The notes under the pieces are model-generated. The model saw nothing but the letters and a program-made list of their open reading frames with translations. It was not told the origin of the DNA and made no database searches. This document shows, one piece after another, positions 55,320 through 63,796 of a DNA stretch of 64,000 bases. The stretch is from Pseudomonas sp. FEN. GTDB taxonomy: Bacteria; Pseudomonadota; Gammaproteobacteria; Pseudomonadales; Pseudomonadaceae. The stretch covers positions 148,634-212,633 of the forward strand of contig NZ_CAJFDC010000024.1 in the NCBI RefSeq assembly GCF_904067045.1, in the 5' to 3' direction. The position numbers and the translations under genes are program-made. The first letter of the stretch is position 1. Every line of letters starts with the position of its first letter.

Positions 55320-57266
55320 TCAGATGATTCGTTTTCTATCGAGCCAAGCTTGGAACATCAGCACAGGCCAAAGTTGTTGCTGGTAGTTTCCTTGTCCTCG
55401 AAGGTGCCTTTCCCAGACGGCCCTGATTGGGCCGGGTGTGAAGTAACCTTCGCTTGCCAATCGCTGTGGGTCCAACAAGGATTCGGCCCAGTCGCGTAAA
55501 GGGCCACGAAGCCAATCGTGTAGCGGAATACCGAAGCCCATTTTGGGGCGCTCGATGAGTTCTCGTGGAACGTAGCGATAGAGTAGCTGGCGCAGTATCC
55601 ATTTGGTGCTGCCATTGCGGATTTTGAGCGACATCGGCAACGTCGATGCAAATTCGACGATTCGATGATCCAGGAATGGCACACGGGTTTCCAGGCTGAC
55701 GGCCATTGCCGCGCGGTCTACTTTGGCCAATATATCGTCCGGTAGGTAGGTCAGTGTGTCCTGACGCATCATCCAGGAAGCGAAGTCGCTATTTCCGACA
55801 GATGCCTGGCTTGACATGGTGTGTGCGCCAATCACCACGTCAGTAGCATTCGGCCACTGTGATACCACGCGATCATACATTTGGCTGGCAGAGTCGTAGC
55901 GCATGATGCCGGCGAGTTTGTGGAGCTTTTCGCCAGGCAACCGCACACGCAGGCTGCTGGGAATGATTGGGTTTAACCCATTGGCGATAGAGTCCCAGCG
56001 ATTCGGCGGTGTGGACTCAATCAGTCGGGCGACCAGTCTGCGTGCAGGTCCCGGCACGCGACTAAGTTTTCGCCATAGGCTGGGTAGGAACTGATAGCGA
56101 TTATATCCACCGAATAGTTCGTCGCCCGCGTCACCAGACAGGCTCACAGTGACTTGGGTGCGTGCCAACTGCGATACGAGATAGGTGGGTATTTGCGATG
56201 AGTCAGCAAAGGGTTCGCCGTATATGTCGGATAACTTTGGCACCACGTTAAGGGCGTCCGCGCCTGATACATAGAGTTCGGTATGGTCGGTGCCGAGATG
56301 GCGGGCCACAGCTTTTGCGTGCTCAGCCTCGTTGTAGCCGGGATTGTCGAAGCCGATGGTAAAGGTCTTGACCTGTTGGGACGATAGTGATTGCATCAAA
56401 CTGACGATCAGAGTCGAGTCGATGCCTCCAGAAAGGAATGCGCCGAGGGGGACGTCGGCCACCATTTGGTCGCGTATCGTCGTGCGCATCAGCTCATGAA
56501 GTTGTTCGATTGCTTCGGCGTCGGAAAGCGTCGGGCCACTCCCCGATTGCACCGTGGGCAGCTCCCAATAGGTCTGTGGCGCTCCAATCGTGCCACTTGC
56601 GAGGACTGCATCATTGAGTTCGATCCAACTGCCGGGTGGCAGTTTGTGAATACCCTCATAAATGGAGTTTGGTGAAGGTATGTACGCATATTTCAATAGT
56701 TGCGCCAAGCTGCCGCGTGAAACTTCTGCGTCAAAGCTCGGATGCGCATTGAGTGCCTGCAACTCCGATGCGAAGATTAACGCGCCGTTCTTTAGGCCGT
56801 AATAGAGCGGTTTTTCTCCGATCCGGTCACGCGCAAGTGTGAGGGTTTCTCGGGTGCGGTCCCATACCGCCAGCGCGAACATGCCAACCAGCTTGCGCAA
56901 GGTTTCAGCGATACCCCAGTGTTCGAATGCCGCCAGCATCACTTCGGTATCCGAATGGCCGCGCCAGGGCAGTGGGCTCTGCTGTGCTGCGTCGAGTGCT
57001 TTGCGCAGTGCCTGGAAGTTGTAGATTTCACCGTTGAAAACAATAACGTAACGTCCTGTTGGTGACGTCATAGGCTGGTGACCGGCTGAAGTCAGGTCAA
57101 CAATTGCAAGTCGGCGGTGGCCAAGGAACAGGCCGGCGCCATTGTCCCAGGCGCCAGCGTCATCGGGGCCGCGATGAAAAATAGCGTTGGTCATACGCTT
57201 GAGGGCGTTTGGCTCGTCATACCTGCCTTGGCTGTTAGGGTGCCAAAACCCAGCAATACCGCACAT
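55320..57266 (-). CDS. Asparagine synthase (glutamine-hydrolysing) family, WbpS-like amidotransferase
   Basis: 648 residues. N-terminal glutaminase with the nucleophile Cys2 (MCGIAGFW), then an ATP-pyrophosphatase domain with LSGGIDSTL near 264-272. Full length. Within O-antigen clusters such proteins (for example WbpS of P. aeruginosa O6) are thought to amidate uronic acids, giving GalNAcA-amide, rather than make free asparagine. The neighbours wbpO and wbpP supply the likely sugar. The assignment to sugar amidation is an inference. Confidence 0.88.
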   Translation of the reverse strand: MCGIAGFWHPNSQGRYDEPNALKRMTNAIFHRGPDDAGAWDNGAGLFLGHRRLAIVDLTSAGHQPMTSPTGRYVIVFNGEIYNFQALRKALDAAQQSPLPWRGHSDTEVMLAAFEHWGIAETLRKLVGMFALAVWDRTRETLTLARDRIGEKPLYYGLKNGALIFASELQALNAHPSFDAEVSRGSLAQLLKYAYIPSPNSIYEGIHKLPPGSWIELNDAVLASGTIGAPQTYWELPTVQSGSGPTLSDAEAIEQLHELMRTTIRDQMVADVPLGAFLSGGIDSTLIVSLMQSLSSQQVKTFTIGFDNPGYNEAEHAKAVARHLGTDHTELYVSGADALNVVPKLSDIYGEPFADSSQIPTYLVSQLARTQVTVSLSGDAGDELFGGYNRYQFLPSLWRKLSRVPGPARRLVARLIESTPPNRWDSIANGLNPIIPSSLRVRLPGEKLHKLAGIMRYDSASQMYDRVVSQWPNATDVVIGAHTMSSQASVGNSDFASWMMRQDTLTYLPDDILAKVDRAAMAVSLETRVPFLDHRIVEFASTLPMSLKIRNGSTKWILRQLLYRYVPRELIERPKMGFGIPLHDWLRGPLRDWAESLLDPQRLASEGYFTPGPIRAVWERHLRGQGNYQQQLWPVLMFQAWLDRKRII

Positions 57267-57280
57267 GGAACAATCTCATT

Positions 57281-58600
57281 TTAATCAGATGGGTTGAGGC
57301 TTCTACGCATGGTAGTAAAACTGTGATTCTTGACCGCTAGCGCACAGATGATCATGTAGAGACTGAATACGGGCTGCCGGAGCATAAAGTGAGCCCCGGA
57401 AAAAACCATCAGAACGACCAGTACCGCTAGCGAATAAGGGTCTCGGGCTTGATATGCCTTGACGAGAAGCCATAGGTACATAGCGGCGAACAGCAGCACG
57501 CCTGCTATTCCGACCTGGGTCAGCATATCGAGGCCAATGTTGTGAGCCTCCTCCTTCTTTGCTGGATCTTCCAGGTAGGAAAACGCGCCAGGGCCATGTC
57601 CGATAATGGGCGATTGCAGCCATACTTCGTACGCATGGACCCACAGGGTTTCGCGCACTCCGGCCTTATTTTGATCGAAGCCGATTCCGATCATGGAGTC
57701 CGATTTGCTAGGAGCGGAAGCTATCGGGGGGCCTGACAGCGGGGTTTCGTTGTCGGTTGGAGCAAACATTGAGGCGGCAGCACTGGCAACAGCTATCTTG
57801 ACCTCAATGAGTTTGTCTCGGCCAGGCCCGTCGATCACAAGTTTGAATGAACCAAATGCTAATACAAAAGCGACCAGCATTGTGGTGAGCATTTTCCAGT
57901 TGGATCGTTTTACCCAGAGAAGCGTCATGATTGCTAGGAGCGGTAAACCAATGCACCAGGAAAGCAACAGTGCGTCACTACGCACGGAAATGCCGATTAG
58001 AAAAAACACCCAGAGAAGTAGAAAGTTTCGCAGCCAGTGTGCACCGTGCCAGTTCGAGTCACGGTAAATAGCCATCAGCCACATCGGAATCGGCAGCAGG
58101 AAGAGTGCGAGCTGGTTGGGGTTCGCGGACCAGGCGGAAAGGCGCGGGTATTCGGCATTGATCCCGAGCAATTCCGCCAGTTTGTAAGAGTCCGTCAGGA
58201 AGCAAAAAAATGGGACAGCTAGCAGCATGATTGATATCGAGCTCAGAGCTCTGATGAAACTATTGAACTCCTGTTGCGATGCCTGCTCAATGCAGGTCAG
58301 CGCCATAAGTGAGAAGCACGCTGTGTATACGTATGCCACACTTGTGTGAGCGGAGCTGGCTCCTTCGAGAGGGCTGAGCAGTGCGGCTATTCCCGCAATC
58401 GTAATAAAGCCTATCCAGAAGAGCATAATGGGGTGGGTCAGATAACGCACCGCGTGTCTGTAGCATAAGGTCCACAGAAATAACGGAATAACAGCAAGCT
58501 CGCCAATTCCGATTGGTAGCTTTCCGAAGCGCGGTGCCGTGGCCACGGAGGCAAAAGCGATCAGCGCTGCCCCGATTGAGATGTAGTTCACTCTGCGCAT
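57281..58600 (-). CDS. wzy: O-antigen polymerase/ligase family membrane protein (Wzy-like)
   Basis: 439 residues from the ATG at 58600; an upstream extension overlaps the flippase and is unlikely. About 11 transmembrane helices and a periplasmic loop with SPIIGHGPGAFSYLED and HNIGLDMLTQVG, the Wzy_C/O-antigen-ligase signature. Either the Wzy polymerase or a ligase; with Wzx adjacent, the polymerase is more likely. Overlaps the end of the flippase by 13 bases. Confidence 0.82.
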   Translation of the reverse strand: MRRVNYISIGAALIAFASVATAPRFGKLPIGIGELAVIPLFLWTLCYRHAVRYLTHPIMLFWIGFITIAGIAALLSPLEGASSAHTSVAYVYTACFSLMALTCIEQASQQEFNSFIRALSSISIMLLAVPFFCFLTDSYKLAELLGINAEYPRLSAWSANPNQLALFLLPIPMWLMAIYRDSNWHGAHWLRNFLLLWVFFLIGISVRSDALLLSWCIGLPLLAIMTLLWVKRSNWKMLTTMLVAFVLAFGSFKLVIDGPGRDKLIEVKIAVASAAASMFAPTDNETPLSGPPIASAPSKSDSMIGIGFDQNKAGVRETLWVHAYEVWLQSPIIGHGPGAFSYLEDPAKKEEAHNIGLDMLTQVGIAGVLLFAAMYLWLLVKAYQARDPYSLAVLVVLMVFSGAHFMLRQPVFSLYMIICALAVKNHSFTTMRRSLNPSD

Positions 58601-60024
58601 TTTGCCTGCCTCAGATCGCGCAGAGTTTTCGCCAGAAAGGCGAGGCTGATCATGAAAACAGCAAGTAGGAGTAGCGTCGCAACTGTTCCTACCATGCCGT
58701 TGATTGAAGTTGTCAAAAATACCCCTAAACCTACCCCGAGCCAAGGCAAAAGCCCGAGTATAGATCCTCGGACTGAGGATGACAAAAGTATACCATTACG
58801 GACGTCGACAATTGCGACCGCCAGCAGTTGAGACGTGAACCATGCCCATCCGATTTCTCTTGTTGCGCAGCCATAGAAGGTGAAAAGCGTTGCGGCGCCA
58901 GCTCCAAGTGAGAGTAAATTGATCAGAAGTGCAGCTCCTGCATTTTTCTGTGCCTGTAAAAATTCATACCCGAGACGAACGTGCCCAGACATGCAGACCC
59001 CAGCAAGTAGTCCTGCAAGGAATGGACCGGCATCCTGGAGTGTGGGGAACCATTGAGCCAGTAGCGGATAGATGGTGAGTCCCGCGAGCGTGAACGCCCC
59101 GTAAATGAGTGCGCTCCCTAGTGTTAGATTGGACATCATGTCCTTAAGCCATGCTTTTCTGTGCGTATCGGCTAGCCATTCGCAAATCTTAGGATAGATC
59201 AGAACCGGATAGAGAGTTGCAACGAACCAGATCTTGTTCAGTATGTCGTAGACGGATCTGTACTTGCCCAGTGTTTCTGCACCGTAGGCGTGACTGACAT
59301 AGATGGATATAAATTCGGTCGCAAGCACTTGCAGGAGAGCGACTCCGATGATCGGCGCCGCCAGTCGGTAAAGAGTGGTCACCAAAGACCACTCGACTGG
59401 ACTGCGGGGTTCCATTTCTTGGTTGCGCCAGAACAGCCAAAGAATCAGATAGTCGGGGATCTTTCGGAGTACAACGGCGGCTAACACCCATTCGATCTGA
59501 TGTGTCGAGGCGGCGACAATCGCTACTGCAAAGAAGCGGCTCAGCTGGATGCACAATTGATATTGCGCGTAGGTAAAGTGTCGTGCTCGTAGGACATTCA
59601 ACATCTGAAAATACTGACCTGGCAAGGCCAGTGCGTACTCGACCGCTGCTGCTATACCGATCCAGTACGCCAGGTTCAGTTGATCTGTACGCAATGGAAA
59701 TAGGGTTGAAGTGCCCATGGCAATTATTGGGGTAGTCAGTAGCAGCGCAATGCCCACAATGATGTAAGCCGCTCGGCAAGAGTTGATTAGCTGAGCGCGT
59801 TGCTCTTCCTTTGCCGAATAAATGGTGCTTACCGCTGACTTGGATAAGGCCGAATCAAGAAACAATAGTGTGCTCGATAGAATAATATAAACCGAATAGA
59901 ATCCATACCCTTGAAAGCCGACATAGTGAACAAGAATAGGAATAATCAGAATGTTCAGTAGAAAATTCAAGCCATTGGCTGAATACAGCGCTAGGGATTT
60001 CTTCAGCCAGCTATTCAATTCCAC
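58588..60024 (-). CDS. wzx: Polysaccharide flippase (Wzx-like)
   Basis: About 478 residues from the GTG at 60024, with about 12-14 membrane helices (LYSANGLNFLLNILIIPILVH onward), MATE/PST-type oligosaccharide flippase moving the lipid-linked O-unit across the inner membrane. The start is ambiguous: an AGGAAG site precedes the GTG too closely, a TTG at 60018 has better spacing, and an ATG at 60069 adds 15 residues. That ATG is just after a nine-C run on the coding strand. Confidence 0.85.
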   Translation of the reverse strand: MELNSWLKKSLALYSANGLNFLLNILIIPILVHYVGFQGYGFYSVYIILSSTLLFLDSALSKSAVSTIYSAKEEQRAQLINSCRAAYIIVGIALLLTTPIIAMGTSTLFPLRTDQLNLAYWIGIAAAVEYALALPGQYFQMLNVLRARHFTYAQYQLCIQLSRFFAVAIVAASTHQIEWVLAAVVLRKIPDYLILWLFWRNQEMEPRSPVEWSLVTTLYRLAAPIIGVALLQVLATEFISIYVSHAYGAETLGKYRSVYDILNKIWFVATLYPVLIYPKICEWLADTHRKAWLKDMMSNLTLGSALIYGAFTLAGLTIYPLLAQWFPTLQDAGPFLAGLLAGVCMSGHVRLGYEFLQAQKNAGAALLINLLSLGAGAATLFTFYGCATREIGWAWFTSQLLAVAIVDVRNGILLSSSVRGSILGLLPWLGVGLGVFLTTSINGMVGTVATLLLLAVFMISLAFLAKTLRDLRQAKCAE

Positions 60025-60952
60025 CTTCCTATGCCGAATACGTAATGTTCTCAACGTTCCGGTTTTCATCCGGGGGGGGGCTCTGGGTCGCAACGCATGT
60101 TGTGATTTGTGGGCTTCGAATGAGGCCCTCTATCTCTGTGTGTGCGAGTTGAGCGCCATGCAGGGCTCCAAGGCCATGGCGTGCGAGCAGATGCCATGAG
60201 CTGGAAGGTGTTGAATGATACTGGATGGAGCGGCTCTGGCAAGTAGCATGAGTGAATGGCGTGCTTGTCGGTCGTAAGCTGAGCGTCTACAAGCGCTTTG
60301 CGAGTGCGGGTGTACGGGCGCGCGCGTTCGCCTAGACATGCGAGTGATTCGGGCTGATTTTCGTGGTAAATGCATCAAAAACCGAGGTGGATTTTTTTGA
60401 GGCTGCTTCAATCAGTATCTACTGGCGAAATGCTACATTGCGTTCAAGGAGGCTATGAGAACAGGTAGCGCTGTTCAATGCTTGACGAAAGGAGCTGTTT
60501 TTATGATAACCTTCAAATTTGTCTTTCGGAATTTTGATGTGTTTGTTTCTGTGTATGGTGACACCTTGCGGAAATTTTCTCATTCGCAGTCATGAAAGCG
60601 ATAGTCGCAAAACTGGCTGCGACACGTTGCTCTTAGGTAGGGTGCCGCGATGCTCTATATTGGATCCTGTGCTGAGGGGATGTCACGTTGAAGTCATTCG
60701 GTAAATTCCAGTTTTTGCGAGGTGGTTCTTATGCTGCGTCGCAGCCCCTCGACGATCAGTTGCGAGCTTCGTCGCAATCGATTCGTCAGTGAAAGCTGCG
60801 TTGGTCTGCGTTGCTACCATCATGATCTGTCAAGAGGGTAGAGTGTGTGAGTCCACTTGGAGGCTGATCATTGGAAATGAGTGCATCGAACTAATGGTTT
60901 ATTGCTGTGAGAGCGCTTTTCTCCCAAGTGAATCGCAGGCAAGCTAGGCGTT
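60025..60952. other. Divergent intergenic region of the polysaccharide cluster
   Basis: More than 900 bases without a convincing gene, AT-richer to the right. Should contain the promoters of the minus-strand operon and of the plus-strand sugar genes. It holds a nine-G run (60072-60080) and a hairpin GAACAG/CTGTTC (60459-60476) whose loop and flank contain GGTAGCG, similar to the core of the ops element used by RfaH. No insertion-sequence remnant is recognised. Confidence 0.45.
60072..60080. repeat. Nine-base G/C homopolymer before the flippase gene
   Basis: Nine G's on the plus strand, read as nine C's just upstream of the possible ATG start (60069) of the minus-strand flippase. Slippage would change the leader or the frame of a longer start. 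Confidence 0.85.
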
Positions 60953-61327
60953 ATGCAGATGAAATTCAATGACGCTTATGTCTTCCGTGAAATGATCTGC
61001 AGTGCGATCTACTCCTTGCCCAGGTTGAGAGGGGGCAAGATTAGCAGTAGGTTGATTTGCTCGTATCTCCTAAAGAATATGATCTTGTCGTTACACCGCC
61101 GGGAAGCGTTGGATGCGATTGTCTTCCAGATGAATGTTCGCTCTCTCACGTGTTTTGTTTTTAGGTATTTAATTGAGATTGTTATGGGGTTGGTGGGGCT
61201 GTATCGATCTGCTCCTATTATTTATTTAATGGCTGTGCTGCACTTGTTTAGTGTAGTTGTTCAGTATTTATTGCGTAAGCTCGCTCAACTAATATTCGGA
61301 TCAACAAATGTTCAAGCGATTTATTGA
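60953..61327 (+). CDS. Doubtful small hydrophobic reading frame
   Basis: 124 codons, ATG start with a weak AGGCG site, overlapping the start of the sugar-transferase gene by 20 bases. The C-terminal half is hydrophobic (YLIEIVMGLVGLYRSAPIIYL), the N-terminal half Arg/Ser-rich. I recognise no family. It could be a remnant of a longer cluster gene or just an open frame in AT-rich leader DNA. Confidence 0.25.
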   Translation: MQMKFNDAYVFREMICSAIYSLPRLRGGKISSRLICSYLLKNMILSLHRREALDAIVFQMNVRSLTCFVFRYLIEIVMGLVGLYRSAPIIYLMAVLHLFSVVVQYLLRKLAQLIFGSTNVQAIY

Positions 61328-61904
61328 TGTCGGTGCCTCATTGTGTGCTCTTATACTCTTGGCGCCAGTGATGGCTATCGTCATCTGGAATGTCCGCAAA
61401 AAGCTCGGGTTACCCGTTTTCTTCAAGCAGGTTCGTCCTGGGCTCGATGGAAAACCTTTCGAAATGGTGAAGTTTCGAACGATGCGCGACGCCGTGGATT
61501 CCGATGGTAATCCTTTGGCAGATTCGGAGCGAATGACTCCTTTCGGAAGCTTTCTTCGTGCCAGTAGTCTGGATGAGTTGCCGGAGTTATGGAATGTGTT
61601 GAAGGGCGATATGAGCTTGGTTGGGCCGCGACCGCTACTAATGGAGTACCTGCCTCTGTATAGTCCGGAGCAGAACCGCCGTCATGAGGTTCGTCCCGGT
61701 GTAACCGGATGGGCGCAGATCAACGGCCGTAATGCGTTGAGTTGGGATGAGAAATTCAAATTGGATGTCTGGTATGTAGACAATCAATCCTGCCTGCTCG
61801 ATTTCAAGATTATTTTCGCGACGGTGAAGAAGGTACTTGTCAAAGAGGGGATCAGCGCGGAAGGTGAAGTTACTATGTCTAAATTCACTGGCGGTAAGCA
61901 ATGA
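61308..61904 (+). CDS. Polyprenyl-phosphate sugar-1-phosphate transferase (PglC/WcaJ-type)
   Basis: 198 residues, the small PglC-like form with one N-terminal membrane-associated helix. The motifs FKQVRPGLDGKPFEMVKFRTM, SSLDELPELWNVLKGD (catalytic D89-E90), SLVGPRPLL and RPGVTGWAQINGRN are intact. Loads the first sugar phosphate on undecaprenyl phosphate to start the O-unit. The neighbours suggest the sugar is UDP-diNAcBac (QuiNAc4NAc). Confidence 0.93.
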   Translation: MFKRFIDVGASLCALILLAPVMAIVIWNVRKKLGLPVFFKQVRPGLDGKPFEMVKFRTMRDAVDSDGNPLADSERMTPFGSFLRASSLDELPELWNVLKGDMSLVGPRPLLMEYLPLYSPEQNRRHEVRPGVTGWAQINGRNALSWDEKFKLDVWYVDNQSCLLDFKIIFATVKKVLVKEGISAEGEVTMSKFTGGKQ

Positions 61905-62527
61905 GAAGATTGGCGATTCTCGGGGCTGGTGGGCATGGGAAAGTTGTCGCCGACACTGCACAATGCTGCGGTTGGGATCAAGTAGATTTTTACGATGATG
62001 CATGGCCCGGAGTCGAGCGCAATGGCTGTTGGTCCGTAGTGGGGGATTTGGCGACGATTTACGCTCGACTCCAAGACTATCAAGGTGTCACTGTTGCAAT
62101 CGGAAATAACACCATTCGGCATTTTAAGCTGACAGCTTTGATCGGCGCGGGGGCGCCTGTCGTGTCATTGATTCATCCGGCGGCGGTCATCAGCCAATAC
62201 TCCTCCGTTGGCCTTGGTTCCGTAGTTTTTGCCGGAGCGGTGGTCAATGTTGACACGAAAATTGGAATCGGAGCGATCCTCAATACTGGTTGTAGCGTCG
62301 ACCATGATTGCATATTAGGAGATGCTGTCCATGTCAGCCCGGGGGCCAGATTAGCTGGTGCCGTCAGTGTGGGTGATCGGAGTTGGATCGGAATAGGTGC
62401 CTGCGTGAGGCAATTGATCAAGATTGGTGCTGATGCCATTGTCGGGGGGGGCGCGTCAGTGGTAAATGACGTCTCTGATGGCATGTTGGTTGTTGGTGTA
62501 CCTGCGAGGGCCTCGCCTACAGCGTAA
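61901..62527 (+). CDS. PglD-type sugar O/N-acetyltransferase
   Basis: 208 residues. N-terminal Rossmann-like half (RLAILGAGGHGKVVADTA) and C-terminal left-handed beta-helix of hexapeptide repeats. The catalytic histidine is in CSVDHDCILG. PglD acetylates the 4-amino group of UDP-QuiNAc4N. Overlaps the transferase by four bases. An eight-G run (62444-62451) encodes VGGGA near the end. Confidence 0.92.
   Translation: MRRLAILGAGGHGKVVADTAQCCGWDQVDFYDDAWPGVERNGCWSVVGDLATIYARLQDYQGVTVAIGNNTIRHFKLTALIGAGAPVVSLIHPAAVISQYSSVGLGSVVFAGAVVNVDTKIGIGAILNTGCSVDHDCILGDAVHVSPGARLAGAVSVGDRSWIGIGACVRQLIKIGADAIVGGGASVVNDVSDGMLVVGVPARASPTA
62444..62451 (+). repeat. Eight-G tract in the PglD-like gene
   Basis: Eight G's within codons for VGGGA near the C-terminus. 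The frame is open as sequenced. Confidence 0.8.
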
Positions 62528-62617
62528 GGGTAGATCGACTATGTAGGTGGCATGTGTTGGGTTTTATGTAATTAATTGATTTTCTAAATTATTTCTTGAA
62601 ATTAATGGACGTGGGCT

Positions 62618-63796
62618 GTGCTGAACTCTCCTTTTTCTCCCTGGCCTTCCTTTTCGGAAGAAGAAGCCAACGCTGTACGTGACGTCATCCTTTCCAACAA
62701 AGTCAATTACTGGACCGGACTGGAGTGTCGTGAGTTCGAGAAAGAGTTCGCTGCTTGGAGCGGAGCTCATTATGCTGTCGCTCTGGCCAACGGCACAGTT
62801 GCTCTGGATCTCGCATTACAGGCATTGGGCGTCGGTGCTGGGGACGAAGTAATAGTGACCTCTCGGACCTTTCTTGCATCAGTGTCCAGTATCGTCAATG
62901 CTGGTGCGACCCCTATTTTTGCTGATGTAGACCCCAATTCACAGAATATTACGGCGCAAACCATTGCTGCCGTCCTGACATCGCGCACCCGAGCAATAGT
63001 GTGTGTCCATCTTGCGGGTTGGCCTTGCGACATGGATCCGATCATGGCCCTGGCCGAGAGGTATAATCTCAAGGTAATCGAAGATTGTGCTCAGGCCCAT
63101 GGTGCAAAATACAAGGGGCGTCCAGTCGGTTCCATTGGTCATGTTGGGGCGTGGTCGTTTTGCCAGGACAAGATCATGACCACGGGAGGCGAAGGAGGGA
63201 TGGTCACGACGAATGATCGTGATTTGTGGTCCGACATGTGGTCCTACAAAGATCATGGCAAGAGTTGGGAGGCCGTCTACGAGCGAGTACATGCGCCAGG
63301 TTTTCGTTGGTTGCATGATAAATTTGGTACCAACTGGCGCATGCTTGAGGTGCAAGGAGTATTGGGGCGTATTCAGTTGCGACGTATGGCTCAATGGCAC
63401 GAAGCACGATTGGCCAATGCTCATAGAATTTGGACCGCTGCAGATCAACTGAGGGGGCTGCGAGTGCCTGCGGTCCCGGAGGATTGCTTGCATGCGGCTT
63501 ACAAGTGCTATGTCTTCATCGAGCCTCAGGCATTGAAACCCGATTGGAATAGGGATCGGATTCTCAATGAAATTGTCTCTCGCGGTGTTCCTTGTTTTTC
63601 GGGTTCGTGCTCTGAAGTTTATCTGGAAAAGGCATTCGATAACACACAGTTGCGGCCGCTGAAGCGTTTACCGATTGCCAGACAGTTGGGGGATACTAGT
63701 TTGATGTTCATGGTGCATCCGACACTGGCCTCTTCGGAGATAGACAAAACGTGTCAAGTTTTGCATGACGTTATGCAGGAAGCGCTCGCCGATTGA
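62618..63796 (+). CDS. DegT/DnrJ/EryC1/StrS aminotransferase (PglE-type)
   Basis: 392 residues from a GTG. PLP-dependent aminotransferase of sugar-nucleotide type: the PLP lysine is in SFCQDKIMTTGGEGG, substrate region LANGTVALDLALQALG and VIEDCAQAHGAKYKG. PglE transaminates the 4-keto sugar made by a PglF/WbpM dehydratase, giving UDP-QuiNAc4N for PglD. No dehydratase lies in the window; it should be just to the right. The upstream region is AT-rich (62530-62605). Confidence 0.93.
   Translation: MLNSPFSPWPSFSEEEANAVRDVILSNKVNYWTGLECREFEKEFAAWSGAHYAVALANGTVALDLALQALGVGAGDEVIVTSRTFLASVSSIVNAGATPIFADVDPNSQNITAQTIAAVLTSRTRAIVCVHLAGWPCDMDPIMALAERYNLKVIEDCAQAHGAKYKGRPVGSIGHVGAWSFCQDKIMTTGGEGGMVTTNDRDLWSDMWSYKDHGKSWEAVYERVHAPGFRWLHDKFGTNWRMLEVQGVLGRIQLRRMAQWHEARLANAHRIWTAADQLRGLRVPAVPEDCLHAAYKCYVFIEPQALKPDWNRDRILNEIVSRGVPCFSGSCSEVYLEKAFDNTQLRPLKRLPIARQLGDTSLMFMVHPTLASSEIDKTCQVLHDVMQEALAD

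Noticed and set aside
61784..62122. Minus-strand frames opposite the PglC- and PglD-like genes
   Set aside because: The plus-strand genes have full family motifs; the antisense translations do not.
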